In this document: positions 10,954 through 18,818 of the stretch, in pieces
Numbering within the stretch: position 1 is the first letter of the stretch
Layout: each line of letters starts with the position of its first letter
Source of the DNA: Clavulina sp. PMI_390
Taxonomy: Eukaryota; Basidiomycota; Agaricomycetes; Cantharellales; Hydnaceae
Direction of reading: 5' to 3'
NCBI GenBank assembly: GCA_015039315.1
Contig: WIDE01000259.1
Span: 1-18,818 of the forward strand
Length of the DNA stretch: 18,818 nt
Program-made: the position numbers and the translations under genes
Notes under the pieces: generated by a model
What the model saw: only the letters and a program-made list of their open reading frames with translations
Told to the model about the DNA's origin: nothing
The model's database searches: none

Positions 10954-11031
10954 TTGTTGGGCCATTTCAACAACTCATTCTTCGCCGTAGCGCGATAAGT
11001 TGACACCCGCTAAGGATTCTTGACTAATTCC

Positions 11032-12754
11032 TCACTTCATCCACTGAGATGCGTGATAGTCGAACACAAAGAACCTTCCCTTATTCTTCTTTACAAGCTC
11101 GGCAATTTTTTGCGGTATATCTCGACCATGCCTCTCCCGGATCACATTGATGCGAATATGAGGACGCCGGATAAGAAGCAGCTGAAAAGCGGTGGCGATC
11201 GCGGCGGTCTGACTCTTCCAGCTGAATGGCCCAGCCTCAAACCAAACAATGCGCAGAGCGGGAAGGAACGGGGACGAAGATTCTGAAGTCGGCGATCCAC
11301 TGGTGGTGTTTAATCGAGCAAGTCCATCAAGCACCTCCCGTTCCTTATGAATACCTGGATCATCCTCGAGATCGAAATCACGAATTAGAATCTCTTCGAG
11401 AGAGGGGTGGCGTGAGAGGAAGTCATGAAGCTTTCCAGGATACCCATCTGTGTGAGCGAACGATAGTCGCTGAAGAGCTGGAAACGTATGCACTATTCCC
11501 TGGGTGGGTTTAAGGAACCAGTCGTTCTGTTCTAGACTCCATAGGCCATCAAGGTAAAGGTTTTGACACTGTGGGGCAATCAGTGGGGGGAAACCTCCAA
11601 CTATCGGCTCCCTGCTCAGCTTGAATGTTTTGAGAAATGGAAGATTGATTGGCTGGATTTCGAGTGAAAACTCTTCATGTTGACGATACCACTCAAAGTG
11701 TTCAAGCTGAGGACAACAGCGAGCGATGCTAATGACGAGGTCCTTGGATAGACCTTCTTCGATTCGCAGGTGTCGCAGCCGCCCCACAGGAAGTTGAAGA
11801 TCTTCTAATGAGGGATACGGCGCAATTATCTCGCCACATCCTCTGAACAGTACTTCGACAGACTCGATCTGAGGATCCCGCTGACTCCAGAATGGAATTA
11901 ACTGGGTAGTATGTGGACTGCCGCTATAGCTGCGGGTATTGTCTACAAGTTTCACAAGGCGAAGAGCGGGGAGAATCCAGTTCATCTTGCGAATAGCCTG
12001 AGTGAGCTGGGACAACTGCATTGTCTGTTCTCCGGAGCAGATTTCGATTCGACAGCAGCGGTGGGTATGAGGGTGCAAGATATTCAGAAGTTCGAGAAGG
12101 TTGGAGTGGCGGACATGAGAGTCAGTCACGTAAATGGTGAGGTTGAACAAGAGACCCTTCGAATTTCGGAGGGTTTTGTCAAGAACAATTGGAGAGGTGG
12201 AATGCTTGTTTGTCAAATAGATAACAACGTCTTTCCAGCACCCCGGAGTGTTTGTGGCGACCTCTTGGATACCTCGACATGAGAGGTTCATGTATAGAAA
12301 GGATTTTGACATCGGAAGGTATGTGGTTGTTGGCCGGGTATGGGCCACGGGCTGTTCTGCGAACGAGGCGACCAGTTCCAGAATGTATGACAGGATTTCT
12401 ATAGGGATGCGGAAGATGGGCTGCAAGGGGTTATGAAGGCGCGCCGCAAGCGTATGGACAGCCTGCTTCTCTGTCATGACTAGAGCAATGAGCTCATCGA
12501 GACAGTCTTCGTTCCGTTTGACGTCATCCAATAGCGATCTCGCCGCCACGGAGCTGGAAGCAGAAGAAGCTTGGTCGATTTACGCGCGTCTATGAGATGT
12601 AAGATCCTCACAGGACGTACGATTGAGGCAATCCGGAGAGAACAGCGTGTTCTCGCCTAAACGCACTGGCGACTTCATTTGCTCGAACAATTTCAACAAG
12701 AATGGATATCCGTTCAAGTCGTTCCTCTCGAGGAGACGCACATTTATCGCCCAT
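11032..12754 (-). CDS. F-box protein B of a tandem family (2 exons, 551 aa)
   Basis: Exons (minus) 12754-12621 and 12553-11032; the 67-nt intron has GTACGT...TTCCAG. The start ATG at 12754 begins MGDKCASPREERLERISILV, matching the pseudogene (MADNDASQREERLERISALV) and fixing the start. The first exon gives a charged, likely helical N-terminal module of about 45 residues. The second begins SSVAARSLLDDVKRNEDCLDELIALVM, another helical part, then the F-box near residues 90-130 (PIFRIPIEILSYILELVASF) and TPGCWKDVVIYL. The remaining 400 residues hold repeated hydrophobic strands (LRLVKLVD, LEDLQLPVGRLRHLRI, LPFLKTFKLS, HPSLEEILI), like leucine-rich-repeat target-binding parts. A role as an SCF substrate adaptor is family knowledge; the target is unknown. 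It is the closest relative of the pseudogene in the window. Confidence 0.87.
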
Positions 12755-13139
12755 ATGTCCGACTTGAGTGATGCAGGCTGACGCGCGGAAGTGTGGCGGA
12801 GAACAACAACTTGACAGGGACGCGGTTTTCACCTGTCTCTTGGTCACTAAGTCACGGTCACATAAAGGCGAGAGAAGTATCTGCGAGTCTGCGACTAGGT
12901 TCAAGGTGGCCATAGGGGCTTTCAAGATCTCTATTATGACTCCCAGAGTAGTGGCCTTGGTCTGCTTTTGGGGGAACTGGAGCTGCTTTCCGGGAGCTCA
13001 GGGATCGCATAATTAAGGCGAGGAATTGCTTCGGCTTTCTAAACCGATGTATCTAGAATATATGGTGGCGCACAATGCTGAGGTGATTAAAAAGATTTGA
13101 TTCGATACAAAAGAGCACTACCACTCGTATTGAGCACAT
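12755..13139. other. Intergenic region upstream of F-box gene B
   Basis: 385 bp between the start of B and the stop of C. The part nearest B (12800-12870) is clearly related to the region upstream of the pseudogene: ACAACAACTTGACAG (12803-12817), GGTTTTCAC (12824-12832) and GTCACGGTCACAT (12851-12863) are found in the same order there. The rest shows nothing recognisable. Confidence 0.6.
12803..12863 (-). promoter_or_regulatory. Conserved promoter block of gene B
   Basis: Three identical blocks shared with the pseudogene promoter in the same order: ACAACAACTTGACAG, GGTTTTCAC and GTCACGGTCACAT. The last reads ATGTGACCGTGAC on the gene strand and ends 109 bp upstream of the ATG (107 bp in the pseudogene). 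Core-promoter or activator function is inferred. Confidence 0.5.
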
Positions 13140-14868
13140 TTATATAGCCCAGTCAGGGGTTTCATTATGCAATATGAACAATCTGCTTCCAAAATCGTGA
13201 ATCAGCCTAATAAGCTCATGCGGTATGTCTTCCTCTTTATATTCCTGTAGAATCTTGATGCAAAGGGCGGGACGTTGAGTGAGGAGTCTACGAAGTCCCT
13301 GGGCAATCGTAGCACTAGGGCCGACAAATTCGGAACTTGGCGTGTCTGCCCAAAGACGGATAGTGGTTCGATACCATAGGAGACGTAGAGAAGGGAGCAG
13401 ATCGGGAAGATTGTTGCTGTTGGGCAAGCTTGAAGTAGGGGAGGCAGCAAGCCCATCGAAGAGTTCGCGTTCCTTGTCGACCATCGTTCCATCGCTTGGA
13501 TCAGGGCCTTGGATTAGAATCTCTTCAATAAAGGGGTGGTATGAGAGAAATTTCTGGACCTTGGTCGGCCACCCATCAATATGGACGAATGAGAGCCGCT
13601 TGAGGGCTGGGAAACGCCGCACCACTCCTTGGGCCGACTCAAGGAACCAATCATTATCAGCCGAATACCAAAGACCGCCGAGGCAAAGTTCCTCGCAACT
13701 GGGGGCGATTATTGGTGGGAATCCCCCACTCAAAGCCTCTTCGTTAAGTTTGAAGGTTTTGAGATGGGGAAGCTCAAGCGGCTTTAGGTCAAGAGACAAT
13801 TCTGCACTTTGACACGACCAATCGAAGTGTTCCAGATACGAACAATAACGAATGGCGCTAATAACTAGGTCTTTATGGAGACCTTCATAGATTCGGAGGT
13901 ACCTTATCCCTGCTGGAAGGTAGAGCCCTTCTACTGTAGAAGGCGGTTTAAAGGCCTTATGGTCCCCGAAGTCTAGATCGATCGACTCAATAGATGTATT
14001 TTGCTGGTCCCAGAATGGAATTAGTTGGAACTCGTCCACCTCGCGTTCCGTATCCCGAGTATAATCAGCAAGTTTCACACTACGAAGAGATGGATAGGCC
14101 CAACAAGAGTCTCGAATTACTTTACTGATCTCGTTGACCTCCATTGCTTCCAGTCCAGACCAAATTTCGATTCGACGGCAACGATGAATGTGCGTAGATA
14201 ATAACGTCAAGAGCTTTTGGAGGCGAGTGGACTCGAGAGATGGCCGATTTACGAAGAGGATAAAGTTGAAAAGAACACCTTTGGAGCGCAGGAGATAGAG
14301 CTCAACAACGGTTGGTGGGAATGAATGTCGTTTCGCGAACCAGATGATGACGTTGCTCCAACATGCCGGAGTGTTGATGGCAATATCTCGGAGTGTTTGA
14401 CATGCGAGATTTATGAATATGAAGGATAGTGAAATCGGGAGGTACATATCATCTGGTAACCTTGCTGCCTCGGGTGGGTCTGAGAATGCAGCGACCAGTT
14501 CCAGAATGTAGGATGTGATTTCAACAGGGATGCGGAGGATGGGTTGCGAGGAATTATGAATCAAAGCTGCTGTTGGTTGGGAATCATCCTGTTCCTGCAA
14601 TGCAGAGATGGCGAGCTTGTCAACAAGCTCGTTTTGATGCTTAACATCGTCCGACAGCGGCTCCAGTAGTGTACAACTGAACAGCAGGAGAGTCAGTAAG
14701 GCTTAGCTCTTTGTATTAGTCGAGTTTATTTAGGGCGTACGATTGAGTTAATGGGGATAGAGTGGATTCCTGAACCGACAGGCTAGCTTCGTGTGGTTGG
14801 AGAGCTTGGACCACGTCAGGGACCCTGTCGAGGCACTCACTACGAGCAGAGACTCCGTTCTCATCCAT
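13140..14868 (-). CDS. F-box protein C of a tandem family (2 exons, 554 aa)
   Basis: Exons (minus) 14868-14741 and 14676-13140; the 64-nt intron has GTACGC...GTTCAG. The first exon (MDENGVSARSECLDRVPDVV) aligns with MGDKCASPREERLERISILV of copy B, and the junction CTCAATC|GTACG is the same as in B (CTCAATC|GTACGT), which supports both start and donor. The second exon starts SCTLLEPLSDDVKHQNELVDKL and aligns without gaps to B for 50 residues up to the F-box (PILRIPVEITSYILELVAAF, about residues 90-130). Then TPACWSNVIIWF, RSVKLADYT, LPHLKTFKLNEEAL and LKRLSFVHIDGWP. No frame lesion. Predicted SCF adaptor by family; target unknown. It stands about midway between A and B in sequence character. 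Confidence 0.86.
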
Positions 14869-15214
14869 CTACCCGCCGGTTCAAAGTATCTCGGTTCAGG
14901 GTAGGGCGGAAAGGGCGGAAACCTGGCCAAGGTATCGGCTTGACGCGGAGAGGCGGTGAGCTTTGTCCTCGCGGATTGTGAGTGTCACGCTGTTACCTGG
15001 TCCGACTAGTCAGCATCAGGGACGCGCTGCTGGTAACGTTTTTGCCAGTTTCACCCCTGCTCAACTGCGAGTTCAGGCAACTTTCTGATTTTTTGTATCG
15101 CCTTTCAAAATACTATAATATACACTTGCGGTTTGCTTCCAGAAATCGCTCGGTCCTGGTGTACGCCGCCGTGTACGGCACAACAGCGCGCTCCAGGGCA
15201 TACCGAGGAAGTCT
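14869..15214. other. Intergenic region upstream of F-box gene C
   Basis: 346 bp between the start of C and the stop of the pseudogene. It contains GTCACG-CTGTTAC (14983-14995), a weaker version of the GTGAC motif of the other copies, and the conserved 3'-flank motif of the pseudogene at 15106-15124. No gene is visible. Confidence 0.5.
15106..15124 (-). promoter_or_regulatory. Conserved 3'-flank motif, F-box pseudogene
   Basis: CAAAATACTATAATATACA, about 90-110 bp beyond the stop codon, matches 18 of 19 bases downstream of gene B. It shows that the duplicated unit reached past the coding end. Confidence 0.5.
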
Positions 15215-15659
15215 TCACTTCATCCATTGAGACGCGTCATAGTCCACCACAAAAAATCTTCCCTTGTTCTCCTCAACAAGCTCGAGAATATCTCGCGGTA
15301 TATCTTCACCATCCATCTCTCGAACCACCTTGATGCGAAGGCTGGGTCGGCGAATGAAAAGTAGCCGAAATGCACTAGCGATATTCGCAGTTTGACTCTT
15401 CCAGCTGAACGGGCCAGTCTCGAACCAAAGAGTGCGTAGAATAGGTAGGAAAGGAGAAGAGTGTTTTGATGTCGACGGTCCGCTTGTGGTGGTTAAGCAG
15501 GCGAGTCCATCAAACAGCTCACGTTCGTTATCAATACCCGGGTCGTCCTCGTGATCGAAATCACGAATTAGAATCTCCTCAAGACAAGGGTGGCGTGAGA
15601 GAAAGTCCTGCAGATTCCTTGGGTACCCATCTGTGTGAGCGAACGACAACCGCTTCAGA

Positions 15660-15662
15660 GTC
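15660..15662. repeat. Target-site duplication GTC (left copy)
   Basis: GTC directly left of the CACTG terminus; the same three bases follow the right terminus at 16925-16927. A 3-bp duplication fits CACTA/EnSpm elements. Confidence 0.85.
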
Positions 15663-15683
15663 CACTGTGGTCACAAGAATGTG
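15663..15683 (+). repeat. Left terminal inverted repeat of the CACTA-like element
   Basis: 21 bp, starting CACTGTGGTCACA; pairs with 16904-16924 with one mismatch (A here, G in the right end at position 13). Confidence 0.9.
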
Positions 15684-15704
15684 TGATGAATACACTGTAT
15701 AATA

Positions 15705-15867
15705 TGTGGACTAATGTCACAGATTATGTGTAGACAAAATAGTCAGAAATGTGGATTCAGTCCACGCTATTGGGGAGCAGTCCACATCTCTCCCAATAGT
15801 AAATAATGTGTATACGGTCCACAGATTATTAGCCGAATCCACATACGATTACACATTAAAATCCACA
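15705..15867. repeat. Left subterminal repeats (TCCACA/TGTGGA)
   Basis: TGTGGA at 15705-15710 and 15750-15755, then TCCACA at 15781-15786, 15818-15823, 15838-15843 and 15862-15867. Two of the sites face each other as GTGGA-TTCAG-TCCAC (15751-15765). In plant CACTA elements such short subterminal repeats bind an element-encoded protein needed for transposition; the same role here is inferred. Confidence 0.65.
15767..15799. repeat. Small inverted repeat (hairpin) in the element's left end
   Basis: CTATTGGG at 15767-15774 pairs with CCCAATAG at 15792-15799, and the loop carries one TCCACA site. A perfect 8-bp stem; function unknown. Confidence 0.5.
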
Positions 15868-16870
15868 TTTCCGACCCATGATTCGTCCGCTCCCTATACC
15901 AATAGCTTGCATGCGAGCTTCGCAAATACAACAGAGAAGAATAATTATTTGACATGCTAGGGACAACTAAGAGTACATGGTTCTATGGAAGATGAGCAGA
16001 ACATGCGATTTACAATCCGTCCTATGAGATTAATCACAGTCAGAGGTAGAACTGAAATTGTAGTTGGACAAATTGACTTACCTTTGCCATGTAACACGCA
16101 TTCGGTAGGCCCCCCATCTTGGTTGGGATTCTCCTCTAGGTTTGCGCACAAGTTCTGTTATTCTCTTAATGTCTTGACCAAGGGCAACGATCGCCGATTC
16201 AGGGAAAGACTAAGGACAAACACCTCACAAAGTGGACAGTTTACGAGCGCATCAGAGCAGCCTTCTTCCTCAAGCAGCCCCTATCACCACAGCTCTCTTA
16301 CGAAAGCTAGGGCTTCTTCAGAGCTGATCCAAAGTACAAGCGAGTGATGTCTTAATAATTTGGTATGCAGTTGAACAGTGGTGCGTTGTTTCCGGTTCTA
16401 GGCTGACTTCACCAAGTTCTCAAAGGGACGCTAGGACTGAATTTACAGGCCCAAGGCTGGCTAAGCCTCACCAATAGCTCGTGTCAAGGTCTGAGATGGT
16501 GGAAGAGAGTAGAGATCGTGGGCTCACGTGCATGACATCAGTGCTCCGAGGCTCCACCGTCACACTCTCAGAGCACCGGCTCTACTGACGTTTTTGGTAA
16601 TTTCCACAAAATGTTGAAGTTTTCCTTTCTTCACTTATAAGATTGAAGGAAATGTACATTAGAGCCGGTACGAAATTTATTCGCATTTTCCGATTTTTTG
16701 TGCTCTACTTAGTACCAAGTTCCCATGTCACGCACGGAGGTAGTTATTTCGCCTGTCTCTGAGCGCGCAACAACTATCATACATCATAAAAAAGCCCTCT
16801 TCCATCTTAAATTGCTCTCAGTGTATGAATTTCCGGTTTTTTTGGTGGAGAAAAATTTGAGTCTGGGTAA

Positions 16871-16907
16871 TCCACATATTTACTGTGTACAGTGGATTTT
16901 GTCCACA
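16871..16907. repeat. Right subterminal repeats (TCCACA)
   Basis: TCCACA at 16871-16876 and 16902-16907, with GTGGA between them at 16892-16896. They match the denser cluster at the left end, so the element has asymmetric ends. Confidence 0.6.
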
Positions 16908-16924
16908 TTCTCGTGACCACAGTG
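16904..16924 (-). repeat. Right terminal inverted repeat of the CACTA-like element
   Basis: Reverse complement starts CACTGTGGTCACG and matches the left terminus at 20 of 21 positions; followed at once by the GTC duplication at 16925-16927. Confidence 0.9.
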
Positions 16925-16927
16925 GTC
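16925..16927. repeat. Target-site duplication GTC (right copy)
   Basis: Second copy of the three target bases. The next bases (GGGAAAGCG) continue the F-box coding sequence, in line with CTGGGAAACG in gene C. Confidence 0.85.
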
Positions 16928-18194
16928 GGGAAAGCGTGCAATACCCCCCGGGTGGGTTCAAGGAGCCAATCGATCTGCTCTGGGGTCCAAAGTCCATCAA
17001 GGCAGACATTTTGACAATGAGGGGCGATTAATAGGGGGAAACCTCCAACTATCGGCTCTCCGCTCAGCTTGAATGTTTTGAGAAATGGAAGCTCAATTGG
17101 TTTGATTTCGAGCGAAAACTCTTCACGCTCATAGTCCCATTCAAAGTGTTCAAGCTGAGGACAACAACGAGCGATGCTGATGACGATGTCCTTGGATAGC
17201 CCTTCTTCGATTCGGAGATGCCGTAACTGCCCCACAGGAAGTTGAAGATCTTCCAATGAAGGATGAGGTGTAATTACCTCACCACATCCCCGAAAGACCA
17301 ATTCCACAGACTCAATCCGAGTATCCTTCTTATTCCAGAATGGAATTAGCCGAATATTATGCAGAGGGCCTATTTCTTCCCGAGTATTGTCCACAAGCCT
17401 AACCCAACGGAGTGCGGGGAAAGACCAGTTCATGTCTCGCATAGTTTGAGTGATCTGACATAGCTGCATCGTCTGCTCGCCAGAGCAAACTTCGATTCGA
17501 CTGCAACGGTGGATATGAGGGGATAACATGATAAAAAGTTCGGAAAGCTCGGAGCGACAGATATGTACATCGTCCACGTAAACGGTGAGATTGAAAGGAG
17601 ACTCTTCGAGCGTCGGAGGGTTTTGTCGAGAACGGTTGGAGAGGTGTGATGCTTCTTCCTAAAGCAGAGAACGACGTCTTTCCAGCAGCCCGGAGTATTG
17701 ATGGCAGCCTCCAGGATCTCTTGACATGAGAGTTCCATAGAGAGAAAAGATCGCGATAGTGGAAGGTATGTGGCTATTGGACGAGTATGGGCTACTGGCT
17801 CTTCTGTGAACGCGGCGACCAGTTCCAAAATGTATGACATAATTTCAACGGGTATGCGGAAGATAGACTGAAGGGGGTTATGCAAGCGCGCGGTGAGTCT
17901 ATGAATAGCCTGCTTTTCTTTCATGACCAGAGCAATCAGCTCATCGAGACACGCTTCCTTCTTGGTCACGTCGGCCAAGAGCGATCTCACCGCCAAGGAA
18001 CTAAATCCAAATCTCAGTGGAGTAATACGCGTCGAATTGGTGTAGAAGTCAAGACATTCGTTTGAGGTAGTCCGGAGAGAGCCACGCGTTCTTGTGTAAA
18101 AAAAATGTGCGATATCATTTTCTCGAACTATGTCGACAAGGGCGGATATCCTCTCAAGTCTTTCTTCCCTCTGAGACGCGTCATTGTCAGCCAT

Positions 18195-18443
18195 TTAGTC
18201 AGCTTGGGTGTAGCACAGACAGACGTGTGGAAGACAAGACAACAACTTGACAGCGGTGAGGTTTTCACATGACAGCTCGACGAGTGGAGTCACGGTCACA
18301 TGCCAGTTCAACCTTCTAACAATATAAGAGCGGGAAGAACGACCGGAAGCTGATTGGCTCGCTCACGATGGCCGTGCCCGCTATGCTATCCGCCTGTTAC
18401 TGTCACGTTCCGCACTTGGTTCTCCCTAGTGATGCTAAGGTTA
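18195..18443. other. Region upstream of the F-box pseudogene
   Basis: It contains a conserved promoter block shared with gene B: ACAACAACTTGACAG (18239-18253), GGTTTTCAC (18260-18268) and GTCACGGTCACAT (18289-18301), at nearly the same distance from the ATG as in B. No other gene is seen. Confidence 0.55.
18239..18301 (-). promoter_or_regulatory. Conserved promoter block of the F-box pseudogene
   Basis: Same three blocks, same order and nearly the same spacing as upstream of gene B (12803-12863). That it is still intact while the coding part has decayed suggests the copy may still be transcribed, or that decay is recent. Confidence 0.5.
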
Positions 18444-18594
18444 GGTTCAGAACCGATGAACCGAACTGAACCGAACCTATAAGGCCGAACCCGAACCGAA
18501 CCTGCGATCGGTTCAGGAGCGGGTTCGGTTTCGGTGCAAGCTGGGGGCGAACCTTTGTGAACCGCTCTGAACAGGGGTGAACCGGTTCGAACCG
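18444..18594. repeat. Degenerate GAACCG / CGGTTC repeat
   Basis: About 150 bp made mainly of GAACCG and GAACC units (GAACCGAACTGAACCGAACC near 18461) and their inverse (GCGGGTTCGGTTTCGGT near 18519), ending GAACCGGTTCGAACCG at 18579-18594. The mixed orientations make it largely self-complementary. No target duplication or clear unit border was found, so whether it is a satellite-like array or part of a mobile element is open. Confidence 0.7.
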
Positions 18595-18818
18595 TATTAT
18601 GAGTTTCACTTACTCGAAACGCTACTTCTTGTGTCCATTATGCTTTCATTTTGCCAGAGATAAGCCGGAAACTATATTTTTGATTATTTCGGATCTCCTT
18701 GCTGCTCAAGGTCGTCGCCGAGGCGGACTTTGTGACAGGGTCCTCGTGCTGTTGCAGATGACATATTGCTTTCTCCTTGTCATTCCACCAGGAACAGTGG
18801 CCAGAGACAATGATTAAC
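18595..18818. other. Right-edge sequence without a supported gene
   Basis: A frame open to the window edge (18599-18817, plus) has no recognisable protein character and no visible context; too short to judge. Nothing else is seen. Confidence 0.4.

Larger units (their letters stand above)
10581..11031. other. Intergenic region upstream of F-box gene A
   Basis: 451 bp between the start of copy A and the stop of copy B. It holds the promoter of A, including GTCACGG-AG-TCACA at 10663-10676 (83-96 bp upstream of the ATG), a CACGTG hexamer at 10758-10763, and near the B side the conserved 3' motif at 10935-10953. No other gene is visible. Confidence 0.55.
15663..16924. mobile_element. Non-autonomous CACTA/EnSpm-like (CMC) DNA transposon, 1262 bp
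   Basis: The left end CACTGTGGTCAC... and the right end (reverse complement, also CACTGTGGTCAC...) match over 21 bp with a single mismatch at position 13. Similarity then continues with gaps to about 55 bp, including ATATGTGGA in both ends. The element is flanked by GTC on both sides and sits inside the F-box pseudogene; taking out the element and one GTC rejoins the coding frame exactly. Subterminal TCCACA/TGTGGA hexamers cluster at both ends. CACTA/CACTG ends, 3-bp duplications and clustered subterminal repeats are the established marks of the CACTA superfamily. No transposase or TnpA-like protein is visible; the longest internal frame (15985-16347, plus, 120 residues) is unrecognised. It must be moved by an autonomous relative elsewhere, or be a dead copy. 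Confidence 0.88.
15215..18194 (-). pseudogene. F-box gene copy D, broken by a transposon and small lesions
   Basis: Fourth copy, closest to B. It starts MADNDASQREERLERISALV at 18194 and ends QWMK-stop at 15215 as B does. Lesions seen by comparison with B: (1) a run of eight T on the gene strand (A run at 18098-18105) is one base longer than needed; (2) the intron donor (GTACGT in B) reads GAATGT, so the 59-nt former intron at about 18054-17996 is probably retained; (3) one base is missing near 17597, ending the frame soon after RSKSLLS; (4) a 1262-bp transposon at 15663-16924 splits the part encoding AFPTLKRLSFAHTDGYP. Lesions 1 and 2 cancel: 1 + 59 = 60 nt, so one frame stays open from 18194 to the -1 deletion. 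If transcribed, it could give a truncated N-terminal/F-box protein with no target-binding part. The rest of the sequence still reads well on both sides of the insertion, so the decay looks fairly recent. Confidence 0.9.

Noticed and set aside
14748..14930. 60-codon minus-strand frame overlapping exon 1 of F-box gene C
   Set aside because: A different frame of the same DNA; the frame starting at 14868 matches exon 1 of the sister copies and ends in the conserved donor.
15663..16924. PIF/Harbinger or hAT origin for the inserted element
   Set aside because: Harbinger elements duplicate TWA-type triplets and hAT elements duplicate 8 bp. GTC duplication with CACTG ends fits CACTA/CMC better.
18403..18609. 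68-codon minus-strand frame
   Set aside because: It is translated repeat sequence (GAACCG units), not a gene.
1..18818. tRNA, rRNA, riboswitch, CRISPR array or prokaryotic operon signals
   Set aside because: None was seen on reading both strands; the window is spliced eukaryotic DNA. A covariance-model scan was not possible here.

Overview
The window reads as nuclear DNA of a filamentous basidiomycete fungus, most likely an agaricomycete. The grounds are dense genes split by short GT-AG introns (mostly 50-100 nt), the recognisable fungal protein families, and a tandem family of about 550-residue F-box proteins of the kind that is expanded in mushroom-forming fungi. The exact species cannot be told from the sequence. 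All exon models were spliced by hand from splice sites, reading phase and family continuity; no alignment program was run.

Left half (1-8480) is ordinary single-copy sequence. A 12-exon, 12-TM major facilitator transporter lies on the minus strand (71-3210). A 7-exon TRM2-type tRNA m5U54 methyltransferase is also on the minus strand (3837-6230). Head-to-head with it, only 96 bp away, is a 5-exon UTP18 gene on the plus strand (6327-8480), encoding a WD40 protein of the small-subunit processome. The last two both act in RNA maturation and share one short bidirectional promoter.

Right half (8880-18194) is accessory-like: four head-to-tail copies, all minus strand, of one F-box gene. Three are intact two-exon genes (549, 551 and 554 residues). 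Their short first exons encode a diverged N-terminal module that is found only by comparing the copies with one another. The fourth copy (15215-18194) is a pseudogene with a one-base expansion in an A8/T8 tract, a lost intron donor, a one-base deletion, and a 1262-bp DNA transposon inserted in the coding sequence.

The transposon (15663-16924) starts and ends with CACTG, has 21-bp near-perfect inverted termini, a perfect 3-bp target duplication (GTC) and clustered TCCACA subterminal repeats. This is the signature of a non-autonomous CACTA/EnSpm (CMC) element; no transposase is recognisable in it. Removing the element plus one GTC copy rejoins the F-box reading frame exactly at the insertion point. 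A degenerate GAACCG-rich repeat lies near the right edge (18444-18594). No tRNA, rRNA or CRISPR array was seen.
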